Of a stretch of 62,475 nt of DNA, positions 1-7,884 are shown piece after piece (position 1 is the stretch's first letter; the number at the start of each line of letters is the position of its first letter). The DNA is taken from the NCBI GenBank assembly GCA_012719125.1, contig JAAYAY010000123.1, positions 1 to 62,475 on the forward strand, in the 5' to 3' direction. The position numbers and the translations under genes are program-made. Source of the DNA: Planctomycetaceae bacterium. GTDB lineage: Bacteria; Planctomycetota; Planctomycetia; Pirellulales; Thermoguttaceae. Under the pieces are notes generated by a model, which saw only the letters and a program-made list of their open reading frames with translations, was not told the origin of the DNA and did not search any database.

Positions 1-53
1 TCGTAGAAACGACGCCCAGAACGACCCTTCCCCCGGCTCGATTTCCTTGTCAT
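1..53 (-). CDS. 5' end of an unidentified gene running off the left edge
   Basis: On the minus strand an ATG at 53-51 is preceded by AAAGGAG with a 6-nt spacer, a near-ideal ribosome binding site. Seventeen codons are visible and read MTRKSSRGKGRSGRRFY, a strongly basic N-terminus with no stop before the window ends. The gene diverges from the plus-strand gene at 102, so the 48 bp between them must hold at least part of both promoters. Too little is visible to name a family; a basic nucleic-acid-binding protein is possible but is a guess. Confidence 0.5.
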   Translation of the reverse strand, partial: MTRKSSRGKGRSGRRFY

Positions 54-101
54 GACACACTCCTTTGCTCCCCAGTATAACGGCTGGAATAAGCACTTGG
101 A

Positions 102-704
102 GTGTCTGTCAAACTGGAGCCACCTCATCACGGATACACGACGTTTCAGTACAACGTGACTTACCGGTCGAGCTTCCGCTACCGATGGGTGGATCAACCG
201 AACGGCCGACAGGTCTCGATCCAACCCATAATTGACCGGGTCAAGTGCACGGTTGCCAATGTGGTCCAGTTGCCGGAGACGCTCAGCCACGACCGGCGCT
301 GGTCGGATTCACTGGTCGAGCACGAATTCGACCACGTGGCCATGACGCTTGACCCGCGGGTTCGCATGCTGATCGAACACTTGTGCGAGGGGACGCCGAA
401 CCTTGCCGGAATTCTACCGCCGGGAACGCCGGTAACCGACGAGGTCCTGGAACGGATGATCCATGAAGCGGTCGAGTCACGTTATCAGGCGGTCCACAAG
501 CTGCTCATGGCCAACCAGAACGATCTGGACGTCCAAACTCGACATGGGGTGGCGGATCTTGGCGATCGGCGAGGGTATTTTGGCGGTCTTTTTGCCGAGT
601 CGAATCTGAAGAAGCATCGGTTTCCATTTCTGGAGGAAGTGAAACCGCTGCTGCGGACGAAATCGTACCGTGAGGCCGCGTTGCCGTATCGGTTCGAGAA
701 CTGA
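102..704 (+). CDS. HExxH-containing protein, possible DUF922-like Zn protease
   Basis: 200 residues starting at GTG; an in-frame stop at 90-92 excludes an earlier start, and no ATG lies near. Around residue 75 the protein carries HEFDHVAM, which fits the HExxH zinc-binding helix of metallopeptidases. An N-terminal beta-rich stretch (Y-x-V-T-Y-R, F-R-Y-R-W) followed by one HExxH helix recalls the DUF922 putative secreted Zn-protease family, but I see no signal peptide, so assignment and location are uncertain. The C-terminus is basic and unremarkable. It stands alone between a divergent gene and the metal-efflux cluster. Confidence 0.65.
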   Translation: MSVKLEPPHHGYTTFQYNVTYRSSFRYRWVDQPNGRQVSIQPIIDRVKCTVANVVQLPETLSHDRRWSDSLVEHEFDHVAMTLDPRVRMLIEHLCEGTPNLAGILPPGTPVTDEVLERMIHEAVESRYQAVHKLLMANQNDLDVQTRHGVADLGDRRGYFGGLFAESNLKKHRFPFLEEVKPLLRTKSYREAALPYRFEN

Positions 705-838
705 ATTGGCCTGTCCTCGCAAGTCCATTTATTGGATAATCCTGTGCAACGCAAAGCGGCGGTCCCCAGAAAGGGGGTTCTGTCTGCGGGAAATCCAATA
801 TAATGTCTTCGTTGCGACTCGGACCGCGGAAGCTTGCC

Positions 839-1246
839 ATGCACAAGACTGTGCACAGCCTGACCATGTTGCTCGTTCTCTACCATCTCCTGGTGGGATG
901 CTGTGGGCATCATGCGCACACCGATTCGTCCAACCCAAGGATCGAGGCTTCGCGGCACACCGTCTGCTGTGGTCACGGTCACCGCGAGCACAACGACGGT
1001 CGAGAACCGGAACCCTCAGGGCATCCGCATGAGAGTGGATGCGACGGGGGAGTCTGCCATTTCGTGGTGCCCCAGGCTGACGGCGGGGCCAGCCTGGTGG
1101 TTCAGTCGGCCGCGGCGAATTGTCTCTATTTCGTCCCGCCCGCACAGGAGCATTTGTCGTCAAGCTACCTGGCAAGTGCGCCGCCTCCGTCCCCGGGAAT
1201 CGCTGCTCTCCGCCTTCATCTGGTCCATCAGGTCCTGTTGATCTGA
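839..1246 (+). CDS. Small His/Cys-rich exported protein of the metal-efflux cluster
   Basis: I chose the ATG at 839 (MHKTVHSL) because GGAAG at 828-832 sits 6 nt upstream; an in-frame ATG at 803 has no clear site. The 135-residue product begins with a hydrophobic segment ending in LLVGCCGHHAH and then a middle rich in His and Cys (CCGHGHREH, a second HPHESGCDGGVCHF patch). This matches the look of DUF2946-like small proteins found beside RND metal pumps. A periplasmic metal-binding or metal-sensing role is inferred from composition and from the adaptor gene starting 98 bp downstream. Confidence 0.7.
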   Translation: MHKTVHSLTMLLVLYHLLVGCCGHHAHTDSSNPRIEASRHTVCCGHGHREHNDGREPEPSGHPHESGCDGGVCHFVVPQADGGASLVVQSAAANCLYFVPPAQEHLSSSYLASAPPPSPGIAALRLHLVHQVLLI

Positions 1247-1344
1247 TCGACCGTCCTTCCACCTGCTCGCTGTCCTGCCGCGCGATCGGCAGGCGCCGAA
1301 TTGGAGCATTCGCTCAAAGCCAGGTTTGGTGAAAGGACGGAAAC

Positions 1345-2805
1345 ATGAATTCTGCGCATAAGGGGCAGGCCTCGAAGCGTCGTGACGAGGATCTCGCGCG
1401 AACCGACGCCAAGGCCGGCCGTTCCGGTTCGCAGCGGCGCGTTTCGATTGCCGCCGCTGCTGCCCTGTTCCTGTTGGCGTCTGCCGCGTGGGCGGGTCGC
1501 CCATACTGGCTGCCGTTGCTCGGCGGCATGCGTACAGGGGCAAACCATGAACTGCCTGCACATCCTGAGGGAGTTCACTCTCACGGCGAGGAACCTCCGG
1601 CGGTTGGCGGCGACGTGTCGGAACTGGCATTGAGCGAGCAAGGCCGGAAGAACATCGGCCTGACCCTGGAGACGGTGGCACTTGGCGACTTCGAGCGAAC
1701 GATCGCGATTCCGGCGACACTTGTCGAGCGTCCCGGGCAGACCAAGATTGTCGTTTCCGCTCCGATGACCGGCATCGTTACCGGGATCTATCCCATTCGG
1801 GGCGAGGCGGTCGAGCCGGGCGACCCGCTCTTCGACCTGCGCCTGACGCACGAAGACCTTGTCGAGAAGCAGAGCTCTTTGCTGCGTGCCTTGGAGGAAC
1901 TGGACGTCGTGAAGCGGGAGGTTGCTCGCCTCGAGGACGTCACGGCCACCGGTGCGGTGGCCGGCAAGCGGTTGCTCGAACAGGAATACGAGCAGAACAA
2001 GATCGAAGCATCGATTCGAGCGGAGCGGCAGGCGTTGCTGCTCCACGGCCTGAGTGAAGAGCAGATCCAGAAGATCGTCGACGAGAGGCAGTTGCAGCAC
2101 AATTTGTCGATCGCAGCACCCGAGTTGGACAAGCATGCCGCCACGCAAGGACACGAAGACATCCTCCAGGTGACGGAGGTTGCAGTGAGTGTGGGAGAGC
2201 ACGTGCAGACGGGAACCCGGTTGGCGACGCTCACGGACCACTGCGAGTTGTACATCGAGGGCAAGGCCTTCGAACAGGACGCCGACGCGTTGAACCGAGC
2301 CGCGGGCGACGGAGCGGAAGTGACGGCCGTCATCGAAGGAAACGGCTCCGGTGATCACGCGATAGGCGGGTTGCAGCTCCTGCATGTGGAGAACGAGGTG
2401 GAACGGGAATCGCGAGCGCTCAAGTTCTACGTTCTGCTGCCCAACACACTGGTGCGAAACGAACTGACAGCGGACGGCCACCGGTTCATCGGCTGGCGTT
2501 ACAAACCGGGCCAGCGTGTGGAGGTGCGAGTGCCTGTCGAACGCTGGGAGCGGAGGATCGTCCTGCCGGTCGAGGCCGTGATCGAAGAGGGGCCGGAGCG
2601 GTACGTGTACCAGGAGGTGCAGGGGAAGTTCCGGCGCCGGGCGGTCCACGTCGAATACCGGGATCAACGGCAGACGGTGATCGAGAGCGACGGGACGCTC
2701 TTCCCGGGTGACAAGGTTGCCGTCAAGGGCGCTTACCAGATCCATTTGGCGGTCAAGAACAAGGCGGGTGGCGGGCCCGATCCGCACGCCGGACATCACC
2801 ATTGA
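1345..2805 (+). CDS. RND efflux periplasmic adaptor subunit (CzcB/CusB-like)
   Basis: 486 residues. A single N-terminal membrane anchor lies near residues 33-52 after a basic cytoplasmic tail. A His-rich patch follows (HPEGVHSHGEE), then the membrane-fusion architecture: barrel-sandwich half (TKIVVSAPMTGIV), a helical hairpin near residues 165-250 with Glu/Leu-rich coiled coil, the second lipoyl half, and a C-terminal beta domain. The protein ends in HAGHHH. The ATG follows GGTGAAAGGACGG. It should link the inner-membrane pump encoded downstream to an outer-membrane channel; no channel (CzcC/TolC) gene is present here. The terminal and N-proximal His clusters suggest metal cargo rather than drugs. 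Confidence 0.92.
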   Translation: MNSAHKGQASKRRDEDLARTDAKAGRSGSQRRVSIAAAAALFLLASAAWAGRPYWLPLLGGMRTGANHELPAHPEGVHSHGEEPPAVGGDVSELALSEQGRKNIGLTLETVALGDFERTIAIPATLVERPGQTKIVVSAPMTGIVTGIYPIRGEAVEPGDPLFDLRLTHEDLVEKQSSLLRALEELDVVKREVARLEDVTATGAVAGKRLLEQEYEQNKIEASIRAERQALLLHGLSEEQIQKIVDERQLQHNLSIAAPELDKHAATQGHEDILQVTEVAVSVGEHVQTGTRLATLTDHCELYIEGKAFEQDADALNRAAGDGAEVTAVIEGNGSGDHAIGGLQLLHVENEVERESRALKFYVLLPNTLVRNELTADGHRFIGWRYKPGQRVEVRVPVERWERRIVLPVEAVIEEGPERYVYQEVQGKFRRRAVHVEYRDQRQTVIESDGTLFPGDKVAVKGAYQIHLAVKNKAGGGPDPHAGHHH

Positions 2806-2831
2806 GCGACGGCAGACGGCACGGGAGTGAC

Positions 2832-2951
2832 GGAGTGTTGGAATGGTGGAATGGTGGAATACGGGAATGGTGGAATACGGGAATGATACAACTGGAGGCT
2901 CATAAGCACACCGTGACCACCATTCCATTACTCCACTGTTCCATCGTTCCC
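2832..2951. repeat. Inverted array of degenerate 8-bp GGAATGGT repeats
   Basis: In the 200-bp gap between adaptor and pump, six consecutive octamers at 2840-2887 read GGAATGGT, GGAATGGT, GGAATACG, GGAATGGT, GGAATACG and GGAATGAT, preceded by a related GGAGTGTT. About 32 bp later, at 2920-2951, the complementary octamers appear (CCATTCCA, TTACTCCA, CTGTTCCA, TCGTTCCC), so the transcript could fold into a long imperfect hairpin. Such an element may be a dispersed repeat or could separate adaptor and pump expression. Confidence 0.85.
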
Positions 2952-3006
2952 TTCTTTCAGTATCCAACTGCGAGAATTGTCCCAGATTGAGAGAAGGGAT
3001 CCGACG

Positions 3007-6000
3007 GTGTTGCCAAGGCTACTGAACGGCGTCATACGTTTTTCGCTCCGTCAACGAGTGCTGGTTGCAGTCCTGGCGGTGTTTCTCATGGTGTACGGCG
3101 GCTGGCAGATGGCGGAACTGCCGATCGACGTGTTTCCCAGCCTCGACCGTCCCCGGGTCGTCATCATGACGGAGGCGCCGGGGCTGGCGCCGGAAGAAGT
3201 CGAGGCCCTGGTGACGTTTCCCCTGGAATCGGCGCTCAACGGCGCCACCGACGTTCAGGCGGTACGAACGTCGTCGGGCATCGGGCTCTCGGTGGTCTAC
3301 GTCGAATTCGACTGGGGGACGGACATCTTCAACGATCGCCAGATCGTGGCCGAACGACTGGCGCTGGCCGGCGACCGGATGCCGCCGGGAGTCACGCCCC
3401 AGCTTGCACCGATCTCGTCGGTGATGGGGCAGATCATGATCGTCGGCATGTGGAGTCGGGGTGGCGCTACGCCTCCGATGGGACTCCGTACGCTGGCCGA
3501 CTGGGTGGTTCGCCAGCGGCTGCTGACGATTCCCGGGGTCTCCCAGGTGTTCGTCATGGGGGGAGAGCGAAAGCAGTTCCAGGTTCTCGTCGATCCGGGT
3601 GAGCTGCTGCGCTACGGGGTGACGCTCGACGAAGTGACGGCAGCACTGGGCGAAAGCAACGAAAACACTACGGGCGGATACCTCAACGAGCAGGGATTCC
3701 ACGAGCTTCTTGTCCGTTCTCTGGGACGCATCCGAACGGTCGAGGGGATCGAGGAGGTGGTCGTCAAGATTCGGGACGGCCGGCCCGTACTGGTGAAACA
3801 GGTCGCCCGCGTGATCGAGGGTCCCCAGGTGAAGCGGGGCGATAGCACGGCTTATACCAGGGGCGAGGACGGGGAGTTCGCGGGCGGACCGGCGGTCATA
3901 CTGACGATCAACAAGCAACCCAACGCCGACACCCGGGAGGTGACAGCGAGGATCGGCAAGGCCCTTGAGGAATTGAAGAGCGGGCTTCCCGACGACGTTC
4001 ATCTCGAACCCAATCTGTATCAGCAGCGGGCCTTCATCGATCTGGCCGTTGCCAACGTGATGGAAGCCCTGCGCGACGGCGGCGTCCTGGTAGTGGTCAT
4101 TCTCTTCCTGTTTCTGCTGAATTTCCGCACGACGTTCATCACCTTGACGGCCATCCCGCTGTCGATCGTGATTACCGGGTTCGTGTTCAGTGCGTTCGGC
4201 CTTTCGATCAACACGATGACCCTGGGGGGGCTGGCCGTGGCGATCGGCGAGCTGGTCGACGACGCCATTGTGGACGTGGAGAACATCTTTCGCCGCCTGA
4301 AGCTCAACCGGCACAGCGAGAAGCCGAAACCCCCGTTGCTCGTCGTCTTCCAGGCGAGCGCCGAAATCCGCAACTCGATCGTCTTCGGCACAGTGATCGT
4401 GGTGCTCGTCTTCATTCCCGTTTTCGCCTTGAGCGGGATGGAAGGCCGGTTGTTCACGCCCCTGGGGCTCGCCTACATCGTCTCGATCCTGTCGTCGCTT
4501 GCCGTGTCGCTGACGGTAACGCCGGTCCTTTCCTACTGGCTTCTGGCGAAGAAGCGGATGTGGCCTTGGCTGGCCGGGCTCCTCGCACCGTGCCTGGCCT
4601 TCGCCGCGACGTACTGGGGCGTACCCTCGATTCTTTCCCTTCTGGAATGGAACGCGGCAAACGCCTGGTGGTCGACGGTGCCCCTGTGGCTGCACGGGAT
4701 CGTGGCCCTTGTCGCGGCGCCCCTGTTGTGGCTGCTGATGCTCTGGGCCGACCGGTTCTCGGAACGAGAGCATGACGGGGTGTTGCTCGGTGCCTTGAAG
4801 GCGATTGCGGGCCGCCTGATCGGCCTGGGTCTCCGTGCGCCGATTTCAGTGCTCGCGCTGTCCGGCCTGGGAGTCATCGCCAGCGTCGTCGCCCTGCTAC
4901 GACTGGAAAACGACTTCCTGCCGCCCTTCGACGAGGGTGCGGTTCAGATCAACGTGGTCCTTCCACCGGGAACCTCCCTGCAAACATCGCAGGAGGTTGC
5001 CCGCGAAGTGGAAACAAGACTCCAACGGATCGAGGAGATCAGGGCCCTGGTACGAAAGACGGGTCGCGCCGAGTTGGACGAGCACGCCGTGCCGGTAAGC
5101 GCTTCGGAATTGATCGCCACGATCGATACCAAGAGCGGCAAGAGCCGGGAGGAGATCCTCGAAGAAATCCGCGAGGCGCTTGCCGACATTCCGGGGATTA
5201 CCACGAGCGTCGAGCAGCCGCTGGCGCATCTGATTTCCCACATGTTGTCGGGAGTCCAGGCCGAAGTGGCGATCAAGCTCTACGGTGACGATCTGAGTAT
5301 CCTGCGGCGAACAGCCAAGCAGATCGAAGCGGCCGTGGCGGGCGTGGCCGGCGTGAAGGATCTCCAGGTGGAGCCGCAGGTCGAAATTCCGCAGTTGCGC
5401 ATCGAAATCGACGGGCACCAGCTCACGAAGTACGGGCTCCGCCGCCAGGACGTCAACGACTTGGTGGAGACGGCCATGAACGGCACCGTGGTCTCCGAGG
5501 TGCTCGACGGCCAGCGGACCTTCGACCTGCTGGTACGGTTCGACGAGCCGTACCGGGAGGACGTGGAGGCGGTCAAGCGGCTCTCGATCGACCTGCCGGG
5601 TGGCGGGACGACCAGTCTCGCCTCCGTGGCGAGCGTCTACCGGGCCAGCGGCCCCAACACGATCAACCGGGAGCAGGTCCGCCGTCGGATCGTGGTCCAG
5701 TGCAATACGTCGGGCCGCGGCCTGGTCGACGTGGTCCGGGACATCCGGTCGCGGTTGGAGCCGATCCAGCGAGGATTGCCGACCGGCTACTTCATTGAAT
5801 ACGGCGGGCAGTTCGAAAGCCAGCGTTCCGCGACCCGGCGGATGGCCGTCTATTTTGCGGGGGCGGTGGTGGGGATGTTCCTCGTGCTCTACACGTTGTT
5901 TCGCTCCACCAATCTGGCATTGCAGGTGATGATCGCCTTGCCCACAGCGTTTATCGGCTCGGTGGCTGCCCTGTATCTCACCGGGCAGACGCTGACGGTC

Positions 6001-6396
6001 GCTGCCATGGTCGGATTCATCTCCCTGTGCGGCATTGCCAGCCGAAACGGGATCCTGCTGATCAATCATTACCTCCACTTGGTTCGGCACGAGGGGGAAA
6101 CCTGGTCGAAGGAGATGATCGTGCGTGCCGGCAGGGAGCGGGTTGCCCCGGTGCTGATGACGGCACTCACGTCGGGGATCGGGCTGGTGCCGCTGGCATT
6201 GGCCGCCGGCGAACCGGGCAAGGAGATTCTCTATCCGGTCGCCACGGTCATCATCGGAGGTCTGATCACAAGTACTGTCCTGGAATTCCTGGTTCGGCCC
6301 GCCATGTTCCTGCAGTTTGGCATGGAGTCGGCGAGAAGAAGCGTGGAACGAGGCGAGGACGATATCGACCTGGAGGAAGAAGAGACGGATGCCTGA
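3007..6396 (+). CDS. Heavy-metal efflux RND transporter, inner-membrane pump (CzcA/CusA-like)
   Basis: I place the start at GTG 3007 because AGAAGGGA at 2992-2999 ends 7 nt before it and the product then begins close to LLNGVIRFSLRQR, as family members do; an upstream TTG at 2977 would add ten residues without a site. The 1129-residue protein has the RND duplication: TM1, first porter loop, a TM2-TM6 block, then TM7, second porter loop and TM8-TM12. Near residue 411, AIGELVDDAIVDVEN is the acidic TM4 proton-relay motif of the metal-efflux (HME) branch. The segment at about residues 515-600 between the halves is long and hydrophobic. The cargo metal cannot be assigned from the sequence. Confidence 0.95.
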   Translation: MLPRLLNGVIRFSLRQRVLVAVLAVFLMVYGGWQMAELPIDVFPSLDRPRVVIMTEAPGLAPEEVEALVTFPLESALNGATDVQAVRTSSGIGLSVVYVEFDWGTDIFNDRQIVAERLALAGDRMPPGVTPQLAPISSVMGQIMIVGMWSRGGATPPMGLRTLADWVVRQRLLTIPGVSQVFVMGGERKQFQVLVDPGELLRYGVTLDEVTAALGESNENTTGGYLNEQGFHELLVRSLGRIRTVEGIEEVVVKIRDGRPVLVKQVARVIEGPQVKRGDSTAYTRGEDGEFAGGPAVILTINKQPNADTREVTARIGKALEELKSGLPDDVHLEPNLYQQRAFIDLAVANVMEALRDGGVLVVVILFLFLLNFRTTFITLTAIPLSIVITGFVFSAFGLSINTMTLGGLAVAIGELVDDAIVDVENIFRRLKLNRHSEKPKPPLLVVFQASAEIRNSIVFGTVIVVLVFIPVFALSGMEGRLFTPLGLAYIVSILSSLAVSLTVTPVLSYWLLAKKRMWPWLAGLLAPCLAFAATYWGVPSILSLLEWNAANAWWSTVPLWLHGIVALVAAPLLWLLMLWADRFSEREHDGVLLGALKAIAGRLIGLGLRAPISVLALSGLGVIASVVALLRLENDFLPPFDEGAVQINVVLPPGTSLQTSQEVAREVETRLQRIEEIRALVRKTGRAELDEHAVPVSASELIATIDTKSGKSREEILEEIREALADIPGITTSVEQPLAHLISHMLSGVQAEVAIKLYGDDLSILRRTAKQIEAAVAGVAGVKDLQVEPQVEIPQLRIEIDGHQLTKYGLRRQDVNDLVETAMNGTVVSEVLDGQRTFDLLVRFDEPYREDVEAVKRLSIDLPGGGTTSLASVASVYRASGPNTINREQVRRRIVVQCNTSGRGLVDVVRDIRSRLEPIQRGLPTGYFIEYGGQFESQRSATRRMAVYFAGAVVGMFLVLYTLFRSTNLALQVMIALPTAFIGSVAALYLTGQTLTVAAMVGFISLCGIASRNGILLINHYLHLVRHEGETWSKEMIVRAGRERVAPVLMTALTSGIGLVPLALAAGEPGKEILYPVATVIIGGLITSTVLEFLVRPAMFLQFGMESARRSVERGEDDIDLEEEETDA

Positions 6397-6460
6397 GCGT
6401 TCTGCGGATCCGTGAACTCGGACTGCGGAAAGAAGACGTTTTTGCCATGAAAGGAGAGCC

Positions 6461-7015
6461 ATGACGATCAAGTTGATTTCTTTGTTAACAGGTTTGGGGA
6501 TGAGCGCACTACTGATCGGCTGCGGTAGCGCACAGGACGGCGCGAACGGCAATCCGGGTGGACCCGTTGGGGTGGTCCACGATCATGAGGCCGAACACGA
6601 CCACGACGTGCCCGGACCGCACGGCGGCCATATAATCGTGTTGGGCGACGAGGCGTACCATGCGGAGCTGACCCACGATGAAGCCACCCATACCGTGGCC
6701 GTGTATCTCCTGGACAAGACGGGCAAGACGCCCATTTCGGACAGTCCGGAGGAACTCGTCCTGCAGGTGTTTGAGAAGGGGGACTTCGCGGACCATGTGT
6801 TGAAGGCTTCGGATCGCGAAGGGATGTATGCGGTGATCGACGAAGCGTTGTGCGACATGCTGTCGCACGACGAGCCCCTCCGCGGGAGGATCCGTGTGAC
6901 CATCGCAGGCCAGGAGTACGTTGGGATCGTCGAACATGCGGCTCACGCGTCTGGCGATGAGGCGACGCACGATCACGGTGCCGAAGATGCCGAACACGAC
7001 CAATCGAGGGGGTGA
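6461..7015 (+). CDS. His-rich periplasmic lipoprotein of the metal-efflux cluster
   Basis: 184 residues. The N-terminal hydrophobic stretch ends in the lipobox LLIGC, so Cys21 should be lipidated after export. The mature protein starts with VHDHEAEHDHD and GPHGGH and ends with HDHGAEDAEHD; between them is a compact domain without other His clusters. AAAGGAG precedes the ATG. It lies 64 bp after the pump gene on the same strand, so co-transcription is likely. I infer a metal-buffering or metal-presenting partner of the efflux system. No clear terminator follows; a GCTGAC-AC-GTCAGC palindrome lies at 7024-7037. Confidence 0.85.
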   Translation: MTIKLISLLTGLGMSALLIGCGSAQDGANGNPGGPVGVVHDHEAEHDHDVPGPHGGHIIVLGDEAYHAELTHDEATHTVAVYLLDKTGKTPISDSPEELVLQVFEKGDFADHVLKASDREGMYAVIDEALCDMLSHDEPLRGRIRVTIAGQEYVGIVEHAAHASGDEATHDHGAEDAEHDQSRG

Positions 7016-7118
7016 CGAAGAACGCTGACACGTCAGCTCGCGTGCCTTGACACCCCTTGTCGCGGGGGAGTTGTTTGGGTAGGTTCGGCGGAACAGGGCT
7101 GCGAGCTGCTCTAGGCCG

Positions 7119-7178
7119 CTGACGGAACCACCGCTTGTGCGCAACGCGTGTCGGTGGGGAACTCCACGGTCTTGTTGG
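7119..7178. repeat. About 60-bp CTGAC...GTTGG element, divergent copy of the 21019 element
   Basis: This intergenic stretch aligns by eye with 21019-21077: both carry CCGCT-AC, then ACCACCG, GTGC and GACTC/AACTC blocks, and end in GTCTTGTT-GGG. It contains the perfect inverted pair CCACCG / CGGTGG around an inner loop. It lies between the lipoprotein gene and the sigma factor gene, so it may sit in the sigma factor leader. Function unknown. Confidence 0.55.
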
Positions 7179-7273
7179 GGTGTGTTTGGCGAAGTATCGC
7201 AGCCTGTAAGGAAAGAAATGAGTTCTGTCCAGAAAACGGTTCGCTACCGCGAATCGTCTGATTAGGCGAGCGA

Positions 7274-7837
7274 ATGAATCGGCTTCCCAACACACCGCCG
7301 ACACCCGTAGCGGTCGAGAGCGACGTTCAGGCCGTTCTGGAGGACGCGTTTGCCCGCTACCAGGATGAGTTGCTGGGTACGCTTTACTACCTGGTCGGCA
7401 ATCGGGAGGACGCTCAAGATGCGTTTCAGGAAGCGTTTGTGCGGTGCTGGCGTCATTGGGAGACGGTGCCGCGCGTGACCAACCTGAAAGCGTGGATTTT
7501 CCGGATTGCCCTGAATCTTGGTCGCGACATTCGCGGCGCGGCGTGGCGTCGGCGGCGGAAGCCTCTCCCGGAGGACGAAGCGGTGCTGGCGGCGCGTCCG
7601 GCCGATCAGCCGCAGGTGGAGTACTCGCGGCGGGAGAAGTTGGCGGTCCTGCGGCGCGAACTGCTGGAACTCCGAAGCGAAGAGCAGGAAGTGTTTCTGT
7701 TGCGTCAGAACGGCCAGATGACCTACGAGGAAATCGCCCGCACTCTTGACGTGCCCGTGGGCACCGTCAAGACACGCATGCGTCTGGCCTTGAAGAAGCT
7801 TCAGGAGGCCATTTGCCCTGACAAGGACGAGGAATAG
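7274..7837 (+). CDS. ECF-type RNA polymerase sigma factor
   Basis: 187 residues, normal length for the family. Sigma region 2 is at residues 24-90 (FARYQDELLGTLYYLV, then DAFQEAFVRCWRHW and NLKAWIFRIALNLGRD), followed by a charged linker and region 4 at about 125-180 with the helix-turn-helix signature MTYEEIARTLDVPVGTVKTRM. The next gene begins 47 bp later on the same strand and opens with an anti-sigma-like domain, which strongly suggests that the two form a regulatory pair. I could not identify an autoregulatory promoter with confidence. Confidence 0.95.
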   Translation: MNRLPNTPPTPVAVESDVQAVLEDAFARYQDELLGTLYYLVGNREDAQDAFQEAFVRCWRHWETVPRVTNLKAWIFRIALNLGRDIRGAAWRRRRKPLPEDEAVLAARPADQPQVEYSRREKLAVLRRELLELRSEEQEVFLLRQNGQMTYEEIARTLDVPVGTVKTRMRLALKKLQEAICPDKDEE

Positions 7838-7884
7838 CAGCCCGTTAAGGAAGTCAAGTTAGGCTAATCAGAAAAATCGAGACG

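Noticed and set aside
1228-2967. Minus-strand frame opposite the RND adaptor
   Set aside because: The adaptor on the plus strand is unambiguous, and the opposing frame also crosses the octamer repeat.
7047-7080. TTGACA box as a sigma-70 promoter for the sigma factor gene
   Set aside because: No TATAAT-like hexamer at a suitable spacing.
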